This document shows, in pieces, positions 13,512-22,102 of a stretch of 33,665 nt of DNA. Source of the stretch: Bacteroides sp. (GTDB taxonomy: Bacteria; Bacteroidota; Bacteroidia; Bacteroidales; Muribaculaceae); NCBI GenBank assembly GCA_014802045.1, contig JAAVDA010000012.1, positions 85,049 to 118,713 on the forward strand. The letters are read 5' to 3'. Position numbers and translations under genes: made by a program. Every line of letters starts with the position of its first letter. Position 1 is the first letter of the stretch. The notes under the pieces are model-generated. The model ran no database searches. It was not told where the DNA came from and worked only from the letters and a program-made list of their open reading frames with translations.

Positions 13512-14522
13512 ATGAAGATTATATATTGTTATAGTCTTTTAATCGGAATATCGATTCTTGTACTTGTAGGTTGTTCTCGTGTGCAGGATAATGCTTCAAA
13601 TAGAGTAACCGTACCGATTGCCCAATATGCCAATGAAGCAATCAAGGTTGATGAGGTAATAGATTCGTGCCGTGAAATTCCGTTACCACTATATTCCGGA
13701 ATAGTTGGTAATATCAAAGACCTTGTCTGGAATGAGGATAGGATTTATCTTATTGATGACCAAAATCAGCTCTGTGCTATAGACTTATCTGACACTATCA
13801 TCGTTTGTGTAAACTATACAGGTCAGGGCCCCGGAGAGTATATAGATCCGACCGGAGTAACGGCTTGGGGTGATGGATGCGCAGTGACAGATCTTGGAGC
13901 ACGTAGACTCGTTGTCTATGACCGAGAACTGAATTATATCAAGGTCGTTTCTTTGCCGGCAACATCGCTTAAGGCGATAAGGGATAAGAATCGGCTGATT
14001 CTACAAAATCTAAGTCTGGATTTGTGGCCGAAGAAATTTGTGGTGACAGATACGACAGGAGTTTTCGTAGGGGCATATATAGACGAGAATCCTGATGTTG
14101 CCCCACAGTTTTTACAGCCGGCTTCGTCCTTGTCTGATGGTGACAGTATTTTTCTTTTTGTTTCCCCATCAACCATCCTTTATAATATAAATGACGGGAT
14201 TAGAACCTATATGGCATTTGATTTCGGAAAGAACGGGGAGACTTTGACCTCTTCAGGCTCACTCAATTATAGCAAAGCAGTACTCAATGCCGCGACTTTT
14301 AAGATAAAGAATGTGGTAATCAATAGTATATTATATAATGGGAAGCGCTATTACAGTTTTGTGAGTAGTGGGAATATCCCTATAGCAGGGACATTATATG
14401 AGGCTTATGGTTATCCGTTTTTTCCGCGATGGCAAGGTGAGAATTGTCTGATAGGACATTATCAAAGTGATTCATCGGAAGAGAAGGATAAGTTATTGCT
14501 GTTTTATCCACGTGTGAAGTAA
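13512..14522 (+). CDS. six-bladed beta-propeller lipoprotein
   Basis: The 336-residue product begins at ATG 13512 with a lipoprotein signal (MKIIYC then Leu/Ile-rich) and lipobox LVGC, giving Cys21 as the lipidated residue. An in-frame TTG at 13476 would put 12 residues before the signal and is less likely. The motif GQGPGEY (104-110) is characteristic of the Bacteroidetes six-bladed propeller family, and repeated strand patterns such as LVVYDRELNYIKVVSL fit blades. It is probably anchored to the outer membrane. It follows the NVEALA gene by 61 bases and shares its AT-rich composition, so the two form a likely operon. Ligand and function are unknown. Confidence 0.85.
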   Translation: MKIIYCYSLLIGISILVLVGCSRVQDNASNRVTVPIAQYANEAIKVDEVIDSCREIPLPLYSGIVGNIKDLVWNEDRIYLIDDQNQLCAIDLSDTIIVCVNYTGQGPGEYIDPTGVTAWGDGCAVTDLGARRLVVYDRELNYIKVVSLPATSLKAIRDKNRLILQNLSLDLWPKKFVVTDTTGVFVGAYIDENPDVAPQFLQPASSLSDGDSIFLFVSPSTILYNINDGIRTYMAFDFGKNGETLTSSGSLNYSKAVLNAATFKIKNVVINSILYNGKRYYSFVSSGNIPIAGTLYEAYGYPFFPRWQGENCLIGHYQSDSSEEKDKLLLFYPRVK

Positions 14523-14585
14523 GAAATGAAAACGGGACTGCCGGATTGGCTGCCCCGATTCCACGTATAGTAGTTGGAAAGAATG

Positions 14586-15287
14586 CTATTTAGAGAGCTT
14601 GAAACCGGCACAGATGCCGTCGTAGCCTTTGAACACCGAAGTGACTCCCTTCACGGTGGATGAACCGCTTACGTTGCCCACGGCCTCGATGATGGTGACG
14701 AGCTTGGATACGTCGAACATCACCGACATAGAGTTTTTACCCGACATTGACACATAGGTGTCCATTTTGCCGATAGGCAGCTTGCCGGCCACCTTGAAGT
14801 TGAAGATGAAGTTGGCCTCGGAGCCTTCTGGAGCAGTGGATATATCACCCTTGAGCGTTACGCGTCCCACCTTCATTGTAAATGTGGAGTCTGTGGCTAT
14901 AGAGAGAGCCATGTTCTGGAAACCGGCCTTTTGATAATATGGTGCGAGTTTGCTCTCCACAGCGGCCGAAGCGGCGGCGCCTCCGGCTTTCTTGAGCAGA
15001 TTGTCTGATTTGAATGAAACGGCCGGACCTTTGTATTTCCAGTCGCCGGCCATTGACTCTACGGATATCTTCGAGCCTCCGAAAAGATTGCCGAGCAGGT
15101 CGCCGATACCGGAAGCGGATGAAGATGTGGCTGAAGCGGCATCGCCGTCGGCAGATGTCGTGGTGGCGGTTGAGTCGGCCGAGCCTGTAAGACCGGATAG
15201 GATGGAGCGGAGGTCCACTTTTGACTGCGCGCCGGCAAAGGGTGCGATTGACAGGAGTGCCACAAGGGCTATAAGAAAGCGTCTCAT
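14586..15287 (-). CDS. DUF4923 family exported protein
   Basis: The 233-residue protein has a clear signal peptide (MRRFLIALVALLSIAPFAGAQ, cleavage after about residue 20). A Ser/Ala/Thr-rich linker (about 35-60) and a short Gly/Leu segment GIGDLLGNLFGG follow. The C-terminal domain beginning near residue 80 (MAGDWKYKGPAVSFKSDNLL) matches DUF4923, which is thought to have a lipocalin-like fold. The GDWKY start and alternating beta-strands fit that. Function is unknown; periplasmic or outer-membrane associated by inference. It is transcribed alone, converging with the propeller gene and diverging from the PCMD gene, from the promoter at 15314-15344. Confidence 0.8.
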   Translation of the reverse strand: MRRFLIALVALLSIAPFAGAQSKVDLRSILSGLTGSADSTATTTSADGDAASATSSSASGIGDLLGNLFGGSKISVESMAGDWKYKGPAVSFKSDNLLKKAGGAAASAAVESKLAPYYQKAGFQNMALSIATDSTFTMKVGRVTLKGDISTAPEGSEANFIFNFKVAGKLPIGKMDTYVSMSGKNSMSVMFDVSKLVTIIEAVGNVSGSSTVKGVTSVFKGYDGICAGFKLSK

Positions 15288-15313
15288 AGTGTAAAAGAGT
15301 TGAAAAAGTGAGT

Positions 15314-15344
15314 GAAATATAAATTACAACATAATTAACACAAA
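15314..15344 (-). promoter_or_regulatory. Bacteroidetes-type promoter for the DUF4923 gene
   Basis: On the minus strand TTTG (15344-15341) is followed after exactly 19 bases by TATATTTC (15321-15314), one base off TAnnTTTG. The start would fall near 15307, about 20 bases before the ATG at 15287. Confidence 0.6.
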
Positions 15345-15384
15345 AAAGATGGGCAACCGTGGGTGAAGTTAACGAAAAATAAGC

Positions 15385-15393
15385 TATCTTTAC
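15385..15393 (+). promoter_or_regulatory. -7 element of the PCMD/barrel operon promoter
   Basis: TATCTTTAC fits TAnnTTTG with one change. The -33 region is weak (GGTG around 15362-15365). A start near 15400 would leave ATG 15403 almost leaderless and give ATG 15421 a leader of about 20 bases, which supports 15421 as the translation start. Confidence 0.5.
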
Positions 15394-15420
15394 AACCATT
15401 TTATGCGCGTGAAATGTTAT

Positions 15421-17958
15421 ATGAAACTCATTGGCAGTAAAATAGCTCTGTTTTTGGCGTTTGTGGCCGCAATAGCGGTGTTTGCAGGTTGCTCTGACAA
15501 TTCCGGTTCAGCTCAGACCGGAGCCGGAAAGATAGCTCCTGTTGTGACTGTCGACTCTGATGTGGAGACCAGTGTCAGCACCGATCATGTGACCATTGAG
15601 CCTGTGCCCGATTCTCAGGATATGAGTTTCAGACTCTCCACCGCCGACGGATCTTTGAGTCACACATGGACTACGTTTGCTGAATATGACCCCTCAGCAC
15701 CCTTTACACCCGGCAAATATGTGGCCGAAGGTTACTTCGGATCGGCTCAGAATGAGGGGTTCGAAACTCCGTATTTCTACGGTCGCACCGAGTTCGAGCT
15801 TCGCGAAGACGAGATTGCCCGGCCCGAAATACTTTGCACTCTAGGCAATACTATGATGACTGTGGATTTCGACCCCTCTGTCACTGATTATTTCAAAGAT
15901 TGTGAGGTTACGCTCCATAGCCATGGCGGAGGTTTTGTGGTCTATGCCCCGGGTGAGCACCGTCAGGCTTATCTGCGACCGGGAGATATAGATGTGAGCG
16001 TCGCCCTTACACTGCCCGACGGCAAGAGCTGCGATTTTCTGCTCACCACTATTCCCGATGCAAAGGCAGCCTACAGCTATGTGATGAGCCTGTCGGCCCA
16101 CACCGATGGCGAGAATCCGGTGATAACAATTTCGCTCGACGACCGCATAGAGAGCGACGACGTGAGCGTTGAGCTCACGCCCGCCTTCATAGCCGGAGTA
16201 GTCCCCCCGATATATTGCAGCGGCTTTGTGAGCGGAGTGCCGGTTCATGTGGCCGAAGGCACCACCCCCTCTGAGAGAGTCACTATGAAAGTGGAACGCA
16301 ACGGGCTCCGGTCTTTGATTCTCACAGTCGACGCTCCCTCGCTTCTGGCCACCGGATGGACTGATGAGATAAACCTGCTCGACGCATCTGAAGCGATGAC
16401 GACATTGATGGCTAAAGACGGACTCCGTCAGACTACAAGCGCCGACGGCGTGATGGAGGTGGATTTCACCGACGTGGTCGGTCGCTTGCGTGCTGACGAC
16501 GGCGACGTCCGCAGCATGTTTGCTCTCCGGGCCGTATCTTCAGCCGGACAGATGTCTGAGCCCGCTGTACTTGAAATCAGTATAGGTTCCGTCGATGTTG
16601 ACCTGCTTGCCGTAACGCCTGCCACCGTGGGAGTGGATGAGGCCACCATGACTGTGGAATGTCACGTAGCTGATGCTATAGACAATGTGAGTGTAGAGCT
16701 TTTCGGCGACGACCGTCAATGGAAAGCCGTAAAGATAGACGAGGTGATTCCCACCACACAGTCAGGCCGCTATATCCTGCGCTTCAGAGTGCCTGACGGC
16801 ACAACGGCTCTCAACGCCCGGTTGCTTTATTGCGGAGCAGTCAGAGCCGAGACAAAGATAGGGCGTGTGTCGCCTAAGTTCTCCATCGCCATAGATGCTT
16901 TCGCGCGTAAGGCTGTGGTGCGCATTGAGCCCGAAGACGAAGCTCTCCTGGAGGTGATCACACGCAAAGTTGCCATATATAATGGTGACGAGATGCTTTG
17001 GGGAGTGACACGCACTCCTGAAAACGGAGAAATCACTGTGACCGGACTCACCGATGCCACAGCCTATGCTCTTCGTGCCACTGTGATGGAGTCTCCTTCT
17101 GAAAACGACTTCACCCAGGCGGTCGGATTCACCACTGAAAAGGCACTCCCTCTCCCGAACGGCGACTTCGAAGAGGTGAAAAACGCTATTGACTGGCGGG
17201 ATATGCCGAGTGGCGGACGCTATTCGCAGGATATCGTGGAGATATTCAATCGTCAGAACTTCATGACCTGGAAGGCAGATGCACCCGACAAATGGGCCAA
17301 TGTCAACGCCAAAACTTTCTGCACTTCGGCTCAGCGCCCCAACACATGGTATATGCAACCCTCGGCTCAGTCCGTGCGCGACGCCTACTCCGGTTCCTAC
17401 GCCGTGAGAATAGACAATGTGGGCTGGGACACCGACGGCAAGGCTATAGCCGACTATCTGCAGGAGGGTATGCCCTATGTGGCCTATAGCAAAGTTGTGC
17501 CCGATGTGGCCTATCGGGCTGTTGGCAAGCTGTTCCTGGGGAGTTATTCATTTGATGCCTCCTCTCTGAGCGAGCGATACGAAGAGGGCATTGGGTTTAC
17601 CTCGCGTCCGGCCTCGCTCAACGGTTTCTATAAATTCTCCCCCTCTGCTTCAGCCCCTTCACAGACCGGCATGGCGCTGGTTGAGGTGATTGGCACAGGC
17701 ACAGACGGAGCTGTTGATATTATAGCCTCCGGTCGAGTGCTTCTCGAGCCCGCCACAGGCTACACTGCATTTTCCATCCCTCTCTCCTATATGCAATTCG
17801 GTGTGAAAGCTGTCGGTGTGAGAGTGATGCTCGCAGCCTCGCCAGATATTGGCGACATTCCTTTCGAGACCCGAACCACCCCGACAGTCCCACAGCTTGA
17901 GCAGGCAGCTATGCTCGGCAGCACGCTCTGGGTCGACGGACTCACATTCTCATATTGA
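15421..17958 (+). CDS. DUF4493/PCMD-domain outer-membrane lipoprotein
   Basis: The 845-residue lipoprotein (from ATG 15421) has signal MKLIGSKIALFLAF and lipobox FAGC, with Cys24 lipidated. An in-frame ATG at 15403 would add six residues. The N-terminal part (about 40-300) resembles DUF4493, with a repeated GKYVAEGYFGS-type beta pattern. The middle holds Ig/fibronectin-like modules (for example GEITVTGLTDATAYALRATV near residue 545). The C-terminal region from LPNGDFEE (about 578) to the end matches PCMD, the putative carbohydrate metabolism domain, including a closing WVDGLTFSY. A surface role in glycan or ligand binding is inferred from this domain set. It is first of four envelope genes; the next gene starts 42 bases later. 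Confidence 0.8.
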   Translation: MKLIGSKIALFLAFVAAIAVFAGCSDNSGSAQTGAGKIAPVVTVDSDVETSVSTDHVTIEPVPDSQDMSFRLSTADGSLSHTWTTFAEYDPSAPFTPGKYVAEGYFGSAQNEGFETPYFYGRTEFELREDEIARPEILCTLGNTMMTVDFDPSVTDYFKDCEVTLHSHGGGFVVYAPGEHRQAYLRPGDIDVSVALTLPDGKSCDFLLTTIPDAKAAYSYVMSLSAHTDGENPVITISLDDRIESDDVSVELTPAFIAGVVPPIYCSGFVSGVPVHVAEGTTPSERVTMKVERNGLRSLILTVDAPSLLATGWTDEINLLDASEAMTTLMAKDGLRQTTSADGVMEVDFTDVVGRLRADDGDVRSMFALRAVSSAGQMSEPAVLEISIGSVDVDLLAVTPATVGVDEATMTVECHVADAIDNVSVELFGDDRQWKAVKIDEVIPTTQSGRYILRFRVPDGTTALNARLLYCGAVRAETKIGRVSPKFSIAIDAFARKAVVRIEPEDEALLEVITRKVAIYNGDEMLWGVTRTPENGEITVTGLTDATAYALRATVMESPSENDFTQAVGFTTEKALPLPNGDFEEVKNAIDWRDMPSGGRYSQDIVEIFNRQNFMTWKADAPDKWANVNAKTFCTSAQRPNTWYMQPSAQSVRDAYSGSYAVRIDNVGWDTDGKAIADYLQEGMPYVAYSKVVPDVAYRAVGKLFLGSYSFDASSLSERYEEGIGFTSRPASLNGFYKFSPSASAPSQTGMALVEVIGTGTDGAVDIIASGRVLLEPATGYTAFSIPLSYMQFGVKAVGVRVMLAASPDIGDIPFETRTTPTVPQLEQAAMLGSTLWVDGLTFSY

Positions 17959-18000
17959 ACCTGCAAAAGATTATCACATATATACACATAACTGCAAGCA

Positions 18001-18750
18001 ATGACCAATCGACTCACATACAAAACTCTGCTCACACTGCTGGGAGCTCTGATATTGGGAGTGGCCGGCGCAAGCGCTCAGGAGCCTTTCAAGCGAGGGC
18101 TCGAACAGATTTCATTTGTGCCGAAAGGCCAGTGGATCACCGGCGTGAGTGTCAACTATTCGCAGAGCAATCAGGACAATTACCAGTTTCTGATTGTTGA
18201 GGGTATAAACGGCGACACCTATAGCTTTAAGGTGAGCCCGATGCTTATGTACTGTTTCAAGGACAACCTCGCTGCAGGCGGAAAATTCAGCTACACTCGC
18301 TCGCGCACCCGTCTTGACAGCGGTTCGGTGATACTCGACTCCGAGACCACCTACGATGCCGACCATCTCTATGCCATAACATCAAACTACTACGGCACGG
18401 CCACTTTCCGCAATTATATCTCTCTCGGAAGCTCGATGAGATTCGGTATGTTTAATGAAGTGCAGCTCGAACTCGGTGGCGGCCAGTCCAAGATTTCCAA
18501 TGGCACAGGAGATGATTTCACCGGCACATTCGAGCGTAATTTCAGCCTTAACGTAGGTCTCACCCCCGGCTTCGTGATGTTTCTTAGCAATTATTCAGCC
18601 ATAGAGGTCAATATCGGTGTGCTTGGATTCGGCTATACCGACACGAAGTCTACCACAGACCGGATATATGTGGCTCATCGCTCCACGAAGCATGCCAATT
18701 TCAAGATCAATCTTTTCTCCGTGTCGTTCGGAGTAGTCTTTTATCTCTGA
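18001..18750 (+). CDS. outer-membrane beta-barrel protein, first paralogue
   Basis: The 249-residue protein has a signal peptide (cleavage after GASA, about residue 26). After it, alternating hydrophobic/polar residues ending in aromatic-rich strands (FKINLFSVSFGVVFYL) indicate a small beta-barrel. The motif PKGQW (41-45) opens the first strand and recurs in the next gene, as do a middle Y/F...KFSYTR strand and an FRNY...FGMFNE block, so the two are paralogues. It does not resemble a SusC-type transporter and lacks a plug domain. It lies between two PCMD lipoproteins, so it may anchor or secrete them, but this is inference. Confidence 0.75.
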   Translation: MTNRLTYKTLLTLLGALILGVAGASAQEPFKRGLEQISFVPKGQWITGVSVNYSQSNQDNYQFLIVEGINGDTYSFKVSPMLMYCFKDNLAAGGKFSYTRSRTRLDSGSVILDSETTYDADHLYAITSNYYGTATFRNYISLGSSMRFGMFNEVQLELGGGQSKISNGTGDDFTGTFERNFSLNVGLTPGFVMFLSNYSAIEVNIGVLGFGYTDTKSTTDRIYVAHRSTKHANFKINLFSVSFGVVFYL

Positions 18751-18756
18751 TGACGT

Positions 18757-19617
18757 ATGATAAAGCATATTCGACAGATTCTGACAATGATATTGCTCGC
18801 CGCAAGCCTTTGTGCCGGCGCGCAGGCCATAGATTCGCTTGAGGTGTACTCGGAGTTCTCTCCCGCACCGGTAGGGTCGATTCTCGACCAGAAAGTGATT
18901 GTGGGCAAAGATACGGTGAGCATTATTCTGCCTCAGCGCAATTTCGGTCGCTATGACCGTGGGTTGTTCAATTTCCTTTTTATCCCTAAAGGCCAGTGGG
19001 CTTTCGGCCTCACAGCCTCCTACGGAGAGTTTTCCACCGACGATGTGCAGATTCTTTCTCTCATCAAGGATTTCGATTTCAAGGGCAAGATGTTTTCCAT
19101 CAAGCCCACAGTGGGCTATTTCATTGCCAACAATCAGTCTGTTGGCCTGAAATTCAACTACACCCGCGGAGAGGCCGATCTGGGCAGTCTGTCGGTCGAT
19201 ATCGACGATGACCTCAATTTCTCGCTACGCGATGTGAGCTATTTTTCCAACAGCTATTCTATCGGGGTTTACTATCGCAATTATGTGGGCCTATCCACTG
19301 AAAAGCGTTTTGCGGTGTTCAATGAGGTAGACCTCAGCTTCGGCAGTGGATCGTCGCGTTTCAAACGTTATTATGACGACGAGTTGCGCGACACCCGCAC
19401 AACTATCACCTCGGCTTCGCTCAATTTCAGTCCGGGCGTGTGTGTGTTCATCATGGACAATGTAAGCTTCAATGTGTCGTTCGGTGTGTTCGGTCTGAGT
19501 CTGCGTCACGAAAAGCAGTGGACCAACGACCAGAGCGAAGGCTCCCGTTTTAGCAGCGGAGCAAATTTCAAGTTCAATCTGTTTAACATCAATTTCGGAC
19601 TCGGTGTACATATCTGA
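18757..19617 (+). CDS. outer-membrane beta-barrel protein, second paralogue
   Basis: The 286-residue protein has a signal peptide ending near AGAQA. It carries an N-terminal extension of roughly 35 residues absent from the first paralogue (SLEVYSEFSPAP... to RYDRGLFN), then PKGQW at 77-81 and barrel strands. KFNYTRGE, YYRNYVG, FAVFNEVDLSFGSGSS and the end FKFNLFNINFGLGVHI all align with the first paralogue. It starts 6 bases after the first gene's stop, and its 3' end overlaps the start of the second PCMD gene. Translational coupling and a shared role are likely. Substrate is unknown. Confidence 0.75.
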   Translation: MIKHIRQILTMILLAASLCAGAQAIDSLEVYSEFSPAPVGSILDQKVIVGKDTVSIILPQRNFGRYDRGLFNFLFIPKGQWAFGLTASYGEFSTDDVQILSLIKDFDFKGKMFSIKPTVGYFIANNQSVGLKFNYTRGEADLGSLSVDIDDDLNFSLRDVSYFSNSYSIGVYYRNYVGLSTEKRFAVFNEVDLSFGSGSSRFKRYYDDELRDTRTTITSASLNFSPGVCVFIMDNVSFNVSFGVFGLSLRHEKQWTNDQSEGSRFSSGANFKFNLFNINFGLGVHI

Positions 19618-21202
19618 CCTCATATCAGGCGGCTGGCGCGCAGTGGCGTCCATGGTCGCAGTAGCTCTCCCGGTTTTATTCGGGAGCTGCATAAAAGATG
19701 ATATTCCTTATCCTCATATCCAGCCCAATATCACGGCCATTGAGGCCGAGCATCAGTCGCAGCCGTGCGCTATAGATTCGGCCGCTCGCACCGTGACCAT
19801 ATTTCTTGATGAGGCGGCCGATATCAGCTGTGTGAAGCTCAGCAAGCTCATCCTCACTCCGGGAGCATATCTCACCGACACGGCTGCGGTGGTTGCCGGG
19901 CTTGATCTGACAGAGCCCTACGAGATGACTGTAGGCTTATATTATTACTATGTATGGACACTTAGTGCCCGTCAGAGCATAGAGCGTTATTTCACTGTGG
20001 CCAATCAGGTGGGGGAATCGGAAATAGATGAACAGACCCACACCGTCAAGGCCATGGTGCCAGAGGCGTTGCCTCTCACCGACGTAGAGGTCACATCTAT
20101 AAAACTCGGAGGCACCACCGCGCAGATGAGCCCGAATCTAGAGGGCGAGAAGGTAGATTTCACCCGGCCTGTGGCAGTCACTGTCACGGAATTCGGACGC
20201 ACCACCGAGTGGAGCGTATCTGTCACTCAGACAGATATAGCCGTAGATATCACTCAGTTAGACGCTTGGACCAATGTCGCTTGGATTTATGTGACTGCAG
20301 AGGCCGGAAGAAGCGTCGGCATCCAGTATAGAATGACCGGAGTCGATGTATGGACCGACGTGCCCGACTCGTGGATCACCCACAACGGTGGCTCATTTAT
20401 CGGCCGCATAATCAATCTTCAGCCCGAGGCCGTATATGAAGTCCGTGCGTTCAGCGATGAAGATTTCACTCTGCCGAAACAGTTCACCACCATGAGCAAT
20501 GTGCAGCTGCCCAACTCCGGCTTCGAAAACTGGTGGATGGAGGGGCGCGTGTGGTGTCCGTGGATTGAAGGTCAGCCGGCTTTCTGGGGCACAGGCAATA
20601 AAGGTGCTACCACCCTCGGAACATCCAATACCGTGCCCGTGCAAGATTCCTCTTCCCCCACCGGCTATCATGGCGCACGCCTTGAATCGCGCTTCGTGGG
20701 AATCTCTATTCTTGGCAAACTTGCCGCAGGCAATCTTTTTGCCGGCGACTACGTGGCCACCGAAGGCACCAACGGCATTCTCTCTTTTGGCCGTGAGTTC
20801 TCTTCCTACCCCACCAAGCTCACCGGACGCCTGTCATACACCTCGGCCACCATTTCCCATAGCTCCTCCGGATTCGAAAGCCTGAAAGGTCAGCCGGACA
20901 CATGCATTGTGTGGTGTGCGCTCGGCGATTGGGAGCAGCCCTATGAGATACGCACCAATCCCGCCAACCGTCATCTTTTCGACCCTGCCGATCCGGGGGT
21001 GATTGCTTATGGTCAGATGCAGAAAGGGGAGTCTACCGACGGCTTCATAGACTTTGAGGCTGTGCTCGACTACCGCAGCACCTCGCGCCGCCCGCGCTAC
21101 ATACTCGTGGTGGCTTCCGCAAGCAAATATGGCGATTATTTCACCGGTGGCAATGGTTCCGTGCTGGTGATAGACCACTTCAATCTGTCTTATGACTACT
21201 GA
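19604..21202 (+). CDS. PCMD-domain lipoprotein
   Basis: The 532-residue lipoprotein appears to start at GTG 19604, overlapping the barrel gene by 14 bases. This start supplies the arginine before the hydrophobic core (WRAVASMVAVALPVLFGSC) and lipobox FGSC with Cys29. ATG 19652 would leave a signal without positive charge. Residues about 35-210 form two Ig-like modules related in style to DUF5018. The part from LPNSGFENWW (about 302) to the end matches PCMD, including KYGDYFTGGNGSVLVIDHF near the C-terminus. The PCMD fold is thought to bind carbohydrate. The stop overlaps the recombinase ATG by one base, so this envelope gene and the recombinase are translationally coupled. Confidence 0.8.
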   Translation: MYISDLISGGWRAVASMVAVALPVLFGSCIKDDIPYPHIQPNITAIEAEHQSQPCAIDSAARTVTIFLDEAADISCVKLSKLILTPGAYLTDTAAVVAGLDLTEPYEMTVGLYYYYVWTLSARQSIERYFTVANQVGESEIDEQTHTVKAMVPEALPLTDVEVTSIKLGGTTAQMSPNLEGEKVDFTRPVAVTVTEFGRTTEWSVSVTQTDIAVDITQLDAWTNVAWIYVTAEAGRSVGIQYRMTGVDVWTDVPDSWITHNGGSFIGRIINLQPEAVYEVRAFSDEDFTLPKQFTTMSNVQLPNSGFENWWMEGRVWCPWIEGQPAFWGTGNKGATTLGTSNTVPVQDSSSPTGYHGARLESRFVGISILGKLAAGNLFAGDYVATEGTNGILSFGREFSSYPTKLTGRLSYTSATISHSSSGFESLKGQPDTCIVWCALGDWEQPYEIRTNPANRHLFDPADPGVIAYGQMQKGESTDGFIDFEAVLDYRSTSRRPRYILVVASASKYGDYFTGGNGSVLVIDHFNLSYDY

Positions 21203-22098
21203 TGATTGACCGCTTTCTCACATATCTTCGCCACGAGCTCAACAGTTCGCCCCATACGGTGGAAGCCTACGGGCGCGACTTGAGGCAGTGGCGTGAGTAT
21301 GCGACCTCTTCAGACCGCTATGAGTTCCGACCCTCGGAAGTTACGCCGTCAGATTTGCGTCAGTGGGTGCTCGGTCTTTCGCGCGGGGGAGACTCCAACC
21401 GCACCGTCAGGCGCAAGGTTCAGGCCATAAGGGCATTCTATAAATGGATGCTCCGCTGCGGTATGGTCTCTTCAAATCCGGCGGCCGAAGTGGCTCTGCC
21501 GAAACTTGACAAGCCGCTGCCGGTATATGTCAGGCCGGAGGAGACGGCTGCTGTGATTGACGACCATCTTCCCACCGACGACTTCATTGCAGTGAGAGAC
21601 CGCCTGATTGTCGATATGCTTTATTCCACCGGAATGCGATGCTCGGAGCTTCTTACTCTGCGCGATGCGGCAGTTGATACCCGTAAGGGTGAACTAAAGG
21701 TGCTTGGAAAACGTAATAAAGAGAGAATAATCCCATTCGGGCAAGAACTGACAGATATGATTGCACTTTACCGCCAGCTTCGCACAGACCTGATTGAGTG
21801 TCCGGCAGAGGAGTTTTTTCTCCGACCCACCGGCGAACCGCTCTATAGGAAACTGATTTATAATGTGGTGCACACCGCATTGCAAGGGCGTGCTCATGCT
21901 GCCAGGCTTAGCCCTCACACTCTCCGCCATTCTTTTGCAACCGATATGCTCAACAACGGAGCCGACCTCAATGCTGTGCAGCAGCTTCTGGGGCATGCTT
22001 CGCTTGCCACCACACAGGTGTATACACACATATCATACCGTGAACTCAAACAGAATTACCAAACCGCACACCCCCGTGCACTAAAAAAAGGAGATTAA
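21202..22098 (+). CDS. xerC: XerC/XerD-type tyrosine recombinase
   Basis: The 298-residue cytoplasmic recombinase has an N-terminal SAM-like DNA-binding domain (about 1-90: YLRHELNSSPHTVEAYGRDL). The C-terminal catalytic domain carries all residues expected of the family: R146, K170, H239, R242, H265 and nucleophile Y274 (HTLRHSFATDML and GHASLATTQVYTH). Length equals that of chromosome-dimer-resolving Xer proteins rather than phage integrases. The ATG at 21202 overlaps the preceding stop (TGATG). hpf follows after 4 bases. It is probably housekeeping XerC, the usual partner of hpf in Bacteroidetes, but XerC and XerD cannot be told apart here. Confidence 0.85.
   Translation: MIDRFLTYLRHELNSSPHTVEAYGRDLRQWREYATSSDRYEFRPSEVTPSDLRQWVLGLSRGGDSNRTVRRKVQAIRAFYKWMLRCGMVSSNPAAEVALPKLDKPLPVYVRPEETAAVIDDHLPTDDFIAVRDRLIVDMLYSTGMRCSELLTLRDAAVDTRKGELKVLGKRNKERIIPFGQELTDMIALYRQLRTDLIECPAEEFFLRPTGEPLYRKLIYNVVHTALQGRAHAARLSPHTLRHSFATDMLNNGADLNAVQQLLGHASLATTQVYTHISYRELKQNYQTAHPRALKKGD
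22088..22093 (+). promoter_or_regulatory. strong Shine-Dalgarno sequence of hpf
   Basis: AAGGAG lies 9 bases before ATG 22103, within the last codons of xerC. Most other starts here (tuf, rplK, rplL, rpoB) have only A-rich leaders. Bacteroidetes ribosomes are known to hide the anti-Shine-Dalgarno end, so a strong site is unusual and may mean special translational control. Confidence 0.7.
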
Positions 22099-22102
22099 CA
22101 CC

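Noticed and set aside
14527-14560. Terminator between the propeller and DUF4923 genes
   Set aside because: Only broken short pairings (CGGG/CCCG and GCC/GGC) and no T-run.
21202-22098. Integrase of a mobile element covering the PCMD locus
   Set aside because: The protein has Xer length and is paired with hpf; no direct-repeat attachment sites or other mobility genes were seen.
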